Positions 1-5,563 of a DNA stretch of 5,680 nt are shown here, in pieces. The DNA comes from an uncultured Pseudomonadota bacterium (GTDB lineage Bacteria > Myxococcota_A > Polyangia > HGW-17): assembly GCA_938004375.1 (NCBI GenBank), contig CALKWH010000159.1, forward strand, positions 1 to 5,680. The letters run 5' to 3'. Under the pieces are notes generated by a model. The model did not search any database and was not told the DNA's origin. It worked only from the letters and a program-made list of their open reading frames with translations. Position 1 is the first letter of the stretch. Each line of letters begins with the position of its first letter. The translations under genes and the position numbers were made by a program.

Positions 1-46
1 AGATCGTATTCGGTGACTGGAGTTCAGACGTGTGCTCTTCCGATCT
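1..46 (+). other. Illumina TruSeq-type adapter (assembly artefact)
   Basis: This is library adapter, not genomic DNA. Bases 13-46 match the TruSeq Read 2 / index adapter from GTGACTGGAG to CTCTTCCGATCT. Bases 1-4 (AGAT) are the end of the P7 flow-cell sequence, and bases 5-12 (CGTATTCG) fill the 8-base index slot between them. Genomic sequence therefore begins at about base 47. Translating through the adapter yields the peptide fragments MTGVQTCALPI and MCSSDL, which are familiar spurious N-termini in predicted protein sets. Any promoter of the first gene lies beyond this contig end. Confidence 0.97.
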
Positions 47-73
47 GCAACCGAGGGAAAATCGAAAACGTTC

Positions 74-79
74 GGAGGT
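74..79 (+). promoter_or_regulatory. Shine-Dalgarno fixing the start of the VWA lipoprotein
   Basis: GGAGGT lies six bases (79-84) after its GGAGG core from the ATG at 85. It sits in genuine genomic sequence just downstream of the adapter. It shows that the upstream in-frame ATG at 13, which lies inside the adapter, is not the real start. Confidence 0.85.
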
Positions 80-84
80 GTATC

Positions 85-2082
85 ATGAAGACGTCCCATT
101 TCTGCGCCCTGTTCACCCTGTTCCTGGCCGCGGCCTGCTCCTCGAAGGAGCCCGCGCCGGTCGTCGACTATCACACGCAGTCGCAGCGCCAGCTCGCCCT
201 GGGACAGCGCTATCAGATGCAGGAGCTGGTAGATCCCGACCCGGACGTCATGGGCGGCGACATGACCCCGGTGCACCGGGGGGCCGATCCCGGCGCCGGG
301 GACATGGCCCTGCCCCCGGTGGAACCGCTGCCGACGGTGAAGATTCCCGAGGGGACCCTCCCGAAGGACGCCCGCGGACCGCTGACGGAAGAAAAACTCA
401 AGGACCAGATGGCCGGGAGCATCGGCCTGACGATGAGCTCCGGCATCGTCGTGGGCTCGGCCGGCGGCAAGGCCTACGGCATGGGCATCGGCGGCGGCGG
501 CGGCCGGGGTTGGGGCGGCCTCAGCTCCCCCCGACGCATGTCCGTCGGGCGGCCGCCGCTCCCGGGCATGGCGGCCCCGCGGAACGACTTCGACGCCAAG
601 CGCGACAACGAGGACTTCAACACCGAGAGCTACCACGGCATCACCGAGAACGCCTTCCTGCGGGTCGGCGCGGCCCCGCTCTCTACCTTCTCGGTGGACG
701 TGGACACGGCCGCCTACGCCAACATGCGCCGCATGATCATGGGCGGCTCCAAGCCGTTGGCCGACGCGATCCGCATTGAAGAAATGATCAATTATTTTAA
801 CTATGGCTACAAGGGCCCCACCGACCCTGCGGCCCCGTTCGCCGTGCACACCGAGATCACCGCGGCTCCCTGGGCGCCGGACCACCGCCTCGTCCGCATC
901 GGCGTGCAGGGCCGCACCATCGAGTTCGCCGAGCGCAAGAAGGCCAACCTGGTGTTCCTCGTCGACGTCTCAGGCTCCATGTCCTCGTGGAACAAACTGC
1001 CGCTGTTGTCCCGCGCCCTGCGCCTCCTGGTGGACAAGCTCGACGAGGCCGACCGCGTGGCCATCGTGGTGTACGCCGGCGCCGAGGGCGTGGCGCTCCC
1101 GTCCACCTCGTGCAAAAACAAGAACGCCATCCTGAACGTCCTGGACGAGCTGCAGTCCGGCGGCAGCACCAACGCCGGCGCCGGCATCCAGCTGGCCTAC
1201 AAGATCGCGCTGGAGAACTTCATCCCCGGCGGCGTGAACCGCGTCATCCTGGCCACCGACGGCGACTTCAACGTGGGCACCACCTCCGAGGGCGAGCTGG
1301 TCAAGGTCGTGGAGGGCTTCGCCAAGAAGAACGTCTTTCTGACCATCCTGGGTTTCGGCATGGGCAACTACAAAGACTCGATGCTTGAGACGCTCTCGAA
1401 CAAGGGCAACGGCAACTACGCCTACATCGACAGCCTCCTCGAGGCCGAGAAGGTGCTCGTCAAGCAGATGGGCGGCACGCTGGTCACCATCGCCAAGGAC
1501 GTGAAGCTCCAGGTCGAGTTCAACCCGAAGCACGTGGGCGCCTACCGGCTTATCGGCTACGAGAACCGCGTCATGGCCGCCCAGGACTTCAACGACGACA
1601 CCAAGGACGCCGGCGAGATCGGCGCCGGCCACACCGTGACCGCGCTGTACGAGCTCATCCCTCCGGGCAAGCCCGTCCCGGGCGCCGAGATCGACCCGCT
1701 CAAGTACCAGACCCCGCCGGCGGCCACCGCCGACGCCGAGGCCAGCGGCGAACTGTTCACCGTCAAGGTCCGCTACAAGACCCCCGAGGGCGACAAGTCC
1801 TCGCTGCTCTCGTACCCCGTGAAGAACGACCTCGTGGCCTTCACCGCGGCCTCCGAGGCCACCCGCTTCGCCGCCGCCGTGGCCGCCTTCGGCATGCTGC
1901 TGCGCGACTCGAAGTTCAAGGGCGCGACCACCCTCGAGCAGGTGCTCGCCTGGGCCCAGGCCGCGAAGGGGTCCGACGCCGAGGGCTACCGCGCCGAGTT
2001 CCTCACCCTGGTGAAGAAGGCCGCCCCGCTGCTGGTCGCCGCTAAGAGCGCCCCCGCCCCCACCCCCGACGACGCCGAGTAG
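85..2082 (+). CDS. YfbK-type VWA domain lipoprotein
   Basis: A 665-residue putative lipoprotein with a von Willebrand factor A domain, arranged like E. coli YfbK. The start at 85 is set by a GGAGGT site and a lipoprotein signal peptide: MKTSHF, a hydrophobic stretch, then the lipobox AAA-C with lipidated Cys18. Residues about 19-170 are a Pro/Gly-rich linker with an almost pure glycine run near 136-142. Residues about 176-244 (YHGITEN, FSVDVDTAAYANMRRM, NYFNYGY) match the conserved YfbK N-terminal domain. The VWA domain spans about 288-464 with a complete metal-ion-dependent adhesion site: Asp294, Ser296 and Ser298 (DVSGSM), Thr362 (GGSTN) and Asp392 (ATDGDFN). The remainder fits the YfbK C-terminal domain. 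It probably sits on a membrane facing the periplasm or outside and binds a protein partner through a divalent metal. The partner and process are unknown, and no MoxR ATPase is nearby. Codons 232-241 form an AT-rich patch in an otherwise very GC-rich gene. Confidence 0.93.
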   Translation: MKTSHFCALFTLFLAAACSSKEPAPVVDYHTQSQRQLALGQRYQMQELVDPDPDVMGGDMTPVHRGADPGAGDMALPPVEPLPTVKIPEGTLPKDARGPLTEEKLKDQMAGSIGLTMSSGIVVGSAGGKAYGMGIGGGGGRGWGGLSSPRRMSVGRPPLPGMAAPRNDFDAKRDNEDFNTESYHGITENAFLRVGAAPLSTFSVDVDTAAYANMRRMIMGGSKPLADAIRIEEMINYFNYGYKGPTDPAAPFAVHTEITAAPWAPDHRLVRIGVQGRTIEFAERKKANLVFLVDVSGSMSSWNKLPLLSRALRLLVDKLDEADRVAIVVYAGAEGVALPSTSCKNKNAILNVLDELQSGGSTNAGAGIQLAYKIALENFIPGGVNRVILATDGDFNVGTTSEGELVKVVEGFAKKNVFLTILGFGMGNYKDSMLETLSNKGNGNYAYIDSLLEAEKVLVKQMGGTLVTIAKDVKLQVEFNPKHVGAYRLIGYENRVMAAQDFNDDTKDAGEIGAGHTVTALYELIPPGKPVPGAEIDPLKYQTPPAATADAEASGELFTVKVRYKTPEGDKSSLLSYPVKNDLVAFTAASEATRFAAAVAAFGMLLRDSKFKGATTLEQVLAWAQAAKGSDAEGYRAEFLTLVKKAAPLLVAAKSAPAPTPDDAE

Positions 2083-2124
2083 GCTCCAGTCTGCGACCGC
2101 GTCCTCACGTTCTGACCCCTCAGG

Positions 2125-2152
2125 TTGCACATTCCTCATTTTAAGTTACAGT
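2125..2152 (+). promoter_or_regulatory. Weak sigma70-like promoter candidate before the second lipoprotein
   Basis: TTGCAC (2125-2130) and TACAGT (2147-2152) are 16 bases apart, in the only AT-rich stretch of the 2083-2190 gap. The boxes match the consensus at 3 and 4 of 6 positions. Transcription would begin near 2159, giving a leader of about 32 bases to the ATG at 2191. I see no convincing terminator between the two lipoprotein genes, so read-through from upstream is also possible. Confidence 0.35.
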
Positions 2153-2179
2153 GCCCACTGGCGCAGTTCATGATGTGCC

Positions 2180-2184
2180 GGAGG
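2180..2184 (+). promoter_or_regulatory. Shine-Dalgarno fixing the start of the second lipoprotein
   Basis: GGAGG lies six bases upstream of the ATG at 2191. This favours 2191 over the in-frame upstream candidates (TTG at 2125, ATG at 2170 and 2173). The upstream choices would bury the charged head of the signal peptide behind unrelated residues. An out-of-frame ATG at 2186 is too close to the site to be used well. Confidence 0.8.
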
Positions 2185-2190
2185 CATGAA

Positions 2191-3771
2191 ATGAAACCGA
2201 CCCGGAAACTTCGAGTCCGCGCAGCGGCGCTGACGGCGCTTGTGGCCTCTTCACTCGTGCTCCTGACCTCCGGTTGCAACGACGGCTCGACGGTCGTCCC
2301 CGACGGCACCGTGCACCCGCGGGGCGCGTGGTTCGGCTTCGAGGCCCAACCGGAGACGGCGGCGGATGGGATCGCGGCGAAGTCCGGCGCCCTGCCCGGC
2401 CGGCGCCTCCTGGAGAGCTCCCGGGAACCCCAGGTAGTGGTCGTGGCCGACGTGGGGGGCACCCACCTCGCGGCGCTGGTGGAGGACCGGCCGGCCGAAG
2501 GCGTCGCGGGCGATCCCCGGTACACGCTGGCGATCTACGACCGGGCGGCCCCGGACGGCACACCCGTGGGCGTCCTGGACCTCACTGCAGCCGGACTGGA
2601 GATCGATCCGCCTTTGCACGATCCATTGCGCTGGAACCAACTGCACTTCCAGAACGGCGTACTGCTCCTGAATTATTCTTCATTGAACTACGAGTCCGGC
2701 AACTGCGCGACCATCGATGTCACCGACCCCGCTGCGCCCACGCTGATCGATCCGGGCTTGGGTCGCGGCGGCGGCACGCTCCTCAACGCCCGGCGCTTCG
2801 GGACGACCTCGGTGGAAGGGGGCGAGGCCGGCCTGCGGCGCGGCACGCGCGGACTGGGGTGGTCCATCGGAATGACCATAGGCTGGGGAGCCGTGGACGA
2901 TTCCCGGGGCGGCACGCTGTTCGAGGTCGAGGGCGACCTCTGGCACCGCCTCAACGGGACCGGCACCTTCTGGACCGCCGGCGATCACGCCTACACGTCC
3001 TACTTCGTGGGCCGCGACGCCAAGCTCCGGGTGTGGCCCCACGGCGATCGCGTGCAGTACACGCTGGTGGATCTGGACCTCTCCGACGCCGACGCCTGGC
3101 GGGTGGCCGCGACGCTGCCCATCCCGGGATCGCTGCTGGGGCTCACCCCCGACGGGACGCATGTCATCACCGTGGACTACCGCCGCGAGACCTTCGCCGA
3201 GGCCGACGAGGCCGCCTGCCTGGCCCACACCCTGTACCCGGTCTTCCACGCGGCCACCGGACGGTGCTCCCGCGTGACCCACCACCTGAAGTTCTCCCGG
3301 CGCGAGGCCGGCGGGGTCGTCGAGGTGCTGGACCTGCCCATGGGCGAGCGCTGGATCCGTGATGCGCAGGTGACCGCCTCCCACCTGTTCTACACGACCT
3401 ACGAGGTGACGATGGACTTCGACCTCGGAGAGCTCCCCTACTACTTCCCCGGGGCTCCTCCGGCCGAGGGCACGCCTGTGCCGAAGCTGCACGTGATCCC
3501 GCTGATCGACAACCCCACGTTCGCCGAGGCGGCAGTCGTGGATCTGCCGCACCCGTATGCGTTCCTGCTGCGGGCCGTGGACGCCAACGCCCTGGTGGTG
3601 GTGGACGATCCGGCAATGATCCGCCAATACCGGGTGACCGCCAGCGGCGCGGTCGAAGTCTCCGGCGAACGCCTCGACGGCCGGCCGCTGTTCGACGCGG
3701 TGCCCGCCGCCGACGCCTGGCTGCTGGGTCTGGGCGCCACTGGCGTCGCCGTGCTCGGCTACGACGAGTAG
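2191..3771 (+). CDS. Putative lipoprotein of unknown function, possibly beta-propeller-like
   Basis: I do not recognise this 526-residue protein's family. It begins with a clear lipoprotein signal peptide: a basic head (MKPTRKLRVR), a hydrophobic core, then TSG-C with lipidated Cys29. The mature part has no further membrane segment. It is rich in short beta-prone stretches ending in Asp or Gly turns: VVVVADVGG, TLAIYDRAAPDG, IDVTDPAAPTL (175-185), LGLTPDGTHVITVDY (316-330), ALVVVDDP and GVAVLGYDE at the C-terminus. The spacing and the DVTDPAAP-type turn resemble blades of LVIVD or other beta-propeller surface proteins, so a propeller fold is my inference. Besides Cys29, the cysteines are Cys172, Cys343 and Cys359; the last two flank a 15-residue loop and could form a disulfide. 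Residues 161-167 are encoded by an unusually AT-rich patch. The gene ends just before a possible terminator, so it is probably monocistronic. Secretion to a membrane surface is well supported; the role is not. Confidence 0.85.
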   Translation: MKPTRKLRVRAAALTALVASSLVLLTSGCNDGSTVVPDGTVHPRGAWFGFEAQPETAADGIAAKSGALPGRRLLESSREPQVVVVADVGGTHLAALVEDRPAEGVAGDPRYTLAIYDRAAPDGTPVGVLDLTAAGLEIDPPLHDPLRWNQLHFQNGVLLLNYSSLNYESGNCATIDVTDPAAPTLIDPGLGRGGGTLLNARRFGTTSVEGGEAGLRRGTRGLGWSIGMTIGWGAVDDSRGGTLFEVEGDLWHRLNGTGTFWTAGDHAYTSYFVGRDAKLRVWPHGDRVQYTLVDLDLSDADAWRVAATLPIPGSLLGLTPDGTHVITVDYRRETFAEADEAACLAHTLYPVFHAATGRCSRVTHHLKFSRREAGGVVEVLDLPMGERWIRDAQVTASHLFYTTYEVTMDFDLGELPYYFPGAPPAEGTPVPKLHVIPLIDNPTFAEAAVVDLPHPYAFLLRAVDANALVVVDDPAMIRQYRVTASGAVEVSGERLDGRPLFDAVPAADAWLLGLGATGVAVLGYDE

Positions 3772-3792
3772 GCGGTCACCGCAATTTTCTTT
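3772..3792 (+). terminator. Possible small intrinsic terminator
   Basis: Immediately after the TAG stop, GCGG (3772-3775) and CCGC (3779-3782) can pair across a three-base TCA loop. The spacer AA and the T-rich tract TTTTCTTT (3785-3792) follow. The stem is only four G-C pairs, short for an efficient terminator. Its position between a stop codon and a new promoter supports the call. Confidence 0.4.
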
Positions 3793-3805
3793 GAACGACG
3801 CTGGC

Positions 3806-3834
3806 TTGACTCCATATCGGTTTTCGATTACGGT
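3806..3834 (+). promoter_or_regulatory. Sigma70-type promoter of the padR-chrA operon
   Basis: TTGACT (3806-3811, five of six consensus bases) is separated by exactly 17 bases from TACGGT (3829-3834, matching the strongly conserved T, A and final T). This places the transcription start at about 3840-3843, only 11-14 bases before the padR ATG at 3854. The inverted repeat at 3810-3847 covers most of this promoter. Confidence 0.7.
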
Positions 3835-3847
3835 TTCCGATATGGAG
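3810..3847. promoter_or_regulatory. Inverted repeat overlapping the promoter: probable PadR operator
   Basis: CTCCATATCGG (3810-3820) and its exact reverse complement CCGATATGGAG (3837-3847) flank a 16-base spacer. The left arm overlaps the end of the -35 box. The spacer holds the -10 box. The right arm covers the predicted transcription start and runs into the ribosome-binding site. PadR proteins are dimers that bind palindromic operators and often repress their own genes, so this is the likely autoregulatory site. Inside it, CGGTTTTCGAT (3818-3828) and CGGTTTCCGAT (3831-3841) form a direct repeat at 13-base spacing with one mismatch. The true recognition unit could therefore be these shorter elements. 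Confidence 0.7.
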
Positions 3848-3853
3848 GGTGCC

Positions 3854-4198
3854 ATGAGCGACGTCGAACGTGAATTCCTGCTGGCTTTCTGGAAAGTACA
3901 CATTTTACATCATGCGTCCCGTGAGCCCGTGGTGGGCGCATGGATCATCCGGGAGCTGGCGCGCCACGGCTACACCGTGAGCCCGGGGTCGCTGTACCCG
4001 CTTCTGGCCCGCATGGAGGCCCGGGGCTGGCTCGCCGGCCGCAGCGACGCCGCGCTGGGGCCCAAGGCGCGCAAGGAGTACACCCTCACCGACGAGGGCC
4101 ACCGGGTGCTCGACCAGTTGAGAGAGCAGGTGGCCGAGCTCTACCGCGAGGTCGTTTTGGGCGAGGACACCCCCGCCCCGGAGGAGGTGTCCCCATGA
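3854..4198 (+). CDS. PadR-family transcriptional regulator
   Basis: A 114-residue winged-helix DNA-binding protein, a normal size for short PadR regulators. The helix-turn-helix covers about residues 8-58: an N-terminal helix (EREFLLAFWKVHILHHA), VVGAWIIRELARHGY (26-40) and the diagnostic recognition segment SPGSLYPLLARMEARGWL (43-60). A wing ending in RKEYTLTDEG (73-82) follows. The C-terminal helix (about 83-104, QLREQVAELYREVV) is the expected dimerisation helix. The ATG at 3854 has GGAGG at 3844-3848, five bases upstream; an in-frame ATG at 3842 would add only MEGA. The gene overlaps chrA by four bases. Inferred role: a repressor of its own operon at the 3810-3847 repeat, relieved by chromate, a related oxyanion or a stress signal. 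The ligand cannot be read from the sequence, and no cysteine is present to suggest direct redox sensing. Confidence 0.92.
   Translation: MSDVEREFLLAFWKVHILHHASREPVVGAWIIRELARHGYTVSPGSLYPLLARMEARGWLAGRSDAALGPKARKEYTLTDEGHRVLDQLREQVAELYREVVLGEDTPAPEEVSP
4183..4198 (+). promoter_or_regulatory. Shine-Dalgarno and ATGA stop-start overlap coupling padR to chrA
   Basis: GGAGG (4183-4187) lies seven bases before the chrA ATG at 4195, inside the last codons of padR. The padR stop TGA (4196-4198) shares bases with that ATG. This overlap is typical of translational coupling, so the two proteins are probably made from one message in linked amounts. Confidence 0.85.
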
Positions 4199-5442
4199 GC
4201 GATTCCCGCGGGACCCCGGAAGTTCCAGAGACAGCCGCCCCGGAGACCGCGGCCGGCGCCGGCGCCCCCCTGGCGGCGAGGGTGCCCGCCCGCACCTTCC
4301 TGAAGGACGTCTTCACCTGCTCGCTGGGGGCCTACGGCGGCCCCGAGGCCCACATGAGCGTGTTCCTCGACCAGCTGGTCACGCGCAGGAAATATCTCAC
4401 CGAGGCCGAGCTGGTGGAGTTGATCGCGCTGTGCAGCATCCTGCCGGGGCCCACGAGCACGCAGACCATCGTCTCGGTCGGCTATAAAATCGGCGGACCC
4501 TGGTTGGCCTTCTGGACCATAATGGTGTGGGCGCTGCCGGTGCTGGTCGTCATGACCCTGCTGTCGTTCCTCTACGCCTTTTTGGCCATGCGAGACATCT
4601 CCGGCGACCTGCTGCGCTACGTGGGCCCCATGGCGGTGGGCTTCATCCTGGTGGCCGTGTGGCGCATCGGGCGCAAGGTGGTCACCGACGTCCCCACGGG
4701 GGCGATGATGTTGGCCGCGGGCATGATCACGTACTTCATCCGGGCGCCGTGGATCTTCCCCGCCGTGCTGGTGGCGGGCGGCGCTGCGAGCATCCTGATG
4801 GCCCCCGAGAAGGACCTGTGGAACCGCGTGCGGTTCTCGCCGCCGTGGCGCTACCTGGTCGCGTTTGCGGCCTTCGCCCTGGGCGCGCTCGCGCTGTCGG
4901 CCTGGACCGACTGGCGCCTGGCCACGCTCTTCGAGCACTTCTATCGCTACGGCTATCTGGTCTTCGGCGGGGGCCAGGTCGTCGTCCCCGTGATGCACGG
5001 CGAGCTGGTCGAGGGCATGCAGGCCATGACCAGCGAGGAGTTCCTCACCGGCTACGGTCTGGTGCAGGGGCTGCCCGGGCCCATGTTCTCGTTCGCCGCC
5101 TACGCCGGCGGTATGGCCGCCCGGGGCAGCTCGACCGCGTTCCAGGTGGCCGGCGCCGTCGCCGGCGGCGTGGGCATCTTCCTGCCCGGCCTGCTGCTGA
5201 TCTACTTCGTCTACCCGGTGTGGGAGTCCCTCAGGGGGATCCGGGCCATCCGCGTGTCGCTGCGCGGCGTCAACGCGGTGGCCGGCGGCCTCATCGCCGT
5301 GGCAGGCGTGATCCTGCTGCAGGCCGGCGGCCTCGCCTGGGACCACCTGCTGGTCACCGGCCTCACCGCCGCCCTGCTCTTCTCGCGCAAGGTGCCCGCC
5401 CCGCTCATCGTGGCCGTCGCCCTCGCCGCCGGCTTCGCGTAG
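4195..5442 (+). CDS. chrA: Long-chain chromate transporter ChrA (CHR family)
   Basis: A 415-residue polytopic inner-membrane protein, close to the usual size of two-domain CHR proteins. Known members expel chromate from the cytoplasm, lowering chromium(VI) toxicity; some relatives may move sulfate or other oxyanions. Both homologous halves carry the family signatures. In the N-terminal half these are GAYGGPEAH (45-53) and SILPGPTSTQ (81-90). In the C-terminal half they are FGGGQVVVP (257-265) and LVQGLPGPMFSF (289-300). Hydrophobic segments lie near 103-131, 143-158, 168-202, 221-238, 318-342, 360-381 and 384-413. A charged loop (APEKDLWNRVRF, 203-214) separates the halves. Residues 1-35 are an Ala/Pro/Glu-rich, probably disordered, cytoplasmic tail. 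The gene is co-transcribed with the upstream padR and depends on its promoter; no separate promoter is evident. No ChrB, ChrC or ChrF is in the window. Family assignment is firm; chromate as the physiological substrate is inferred. Confidence 0.93.
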   Translation: MSDSRGTPEVPETAAPETAAGAGAPLAARVPARTFLKDVFTCSLGAYGGPEAHMSVFLDQLVTRRKYLTEAELVELIALCSILPGPTSTQTIVSVGYKIGGPWLAFWTIMVWALPVLVVMTLLSFLYAFLAMRDISGDLLRYVGPMAVGFILVAVWRIGRKVVTDVPTGAMMLAAGMITYFIRAPWIFPAVLVAGGAASILMAPEKDLWNRVRFSPPWRYLVAFAAFALGALALSAWTDWRLATLFEHFYRYGYLVFGGGQVVVPVMHGELVEGMQAMTSEEFLTGYGLVQGLPGPMFSFAAYAGGMAARGSSTAFQVAGAVAGGVGIFLPGLLLIYFVYPVWESLRGIRAIRVSLRGVNAVAGGLIAVAGVILLQAGGLAWDHLLVTGLTAALLFSRKVPAPLIVAVALAAGFA

Positions 5443-5464
5443 GATCCGGCGCAGAAGTTGGCGC

Positions 5465-5493
5465 TTGACCCGCAGGGGTTGCCGCGCTACCTT
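5465..5493 (+). promoter_or_regulatory. Sigma70-type promoter for the secreted protein gene
   Basis: TTGACC (5465-5470, five of six consensus bases) and TACCTT (5488-5493, with the conserved T, A and final T) are 17 bases apart. The design matches the promoter at 3806, including the leading GC before TTGAC. Transcription would begin near 5500, leaving a leader of about 64 bases. The last gene is thus probably expressed independently of chrA. Confidence 0.55.
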
Positions 5494-5512
5494 CAAGGCT
5501 CCAGTCACGAAT

Positions 5513-5531
5513 CCGGGGCGCCTTTCCCCGG
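5513..5531 (+). other. Six-base-pair hairpin in the leader of the last gene
   Basis: CCGGGG (5513-5518) and CCCCGG (5526-5531) are exact complements across the seven-base loop CGCCTTT. If the promoter at 5465 is used, the hairpin lies in the 5' leader, 22 bases before GGAGG. No T-tract follows directly, so it is a poor terminator for chrA. It could protect the message end or modulate initiation. Confidence 0.4.
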
Positions 5532-5563
5532 CTTCGACAACGCGATTTTCCAAGGAGGAGACC

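Noticed and set aside
484..513. GGC-rich run resembling a microsatellite
   Set aside because: It encodes the glycine run of the linker and is interrupted by other codons. A simple low-complexity coding tract explains it.
30..779. Open frame of 249 codons starting MCSSDL
   Set aside because: It begins in the adapter and continues as an out-of-frame, Arg/Gly/Pro-rich shadow of the VWA gene.
2112..2123. CTGA-CCCC-TCAG mini-hairpin after the VWA gene
   Set aside because: It has only four base pairs and no T-tract, so it does not support a terminator call.
970..2139. 389-codon open frame on the minus strand
   Set aside because: It is antisense to the VWA gene and its composition (Gly, Val, Leu, His, Asp-rich with no domain) is typical of a GC-rich reverse frame. 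The sense frame has complete VWA motifs.
2125..2190. Upstream TTG or ATG starts (2125, 2170, 2173) for the second lipoprotein
   Set aside because: The ATG at 2191 has a well-spaced GGAGG and gives a canonical lipoprotein signal peptide. The upstream extension overlaps the promoter candidate.
3791..3853. TTG start at 3791 extending padR by 21 residues
   Set aside because: That extension would translate the promoter and operator; the added residues are not PadR-like.
2680..3903. 407-codon open frame on the minus strand
   Set aside because: It runs antisense through the second lipoprotein and across the padR promoter, with no plausible domain or ribosome-binding site. It is a GC-driven shadow.
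5496..5506. AGGCTCCAGTC shared with 2081-2091 in another intergenic region
   Set aside because: Several 11-base matches are expected by chance in a window this size, and the flanks do not match.
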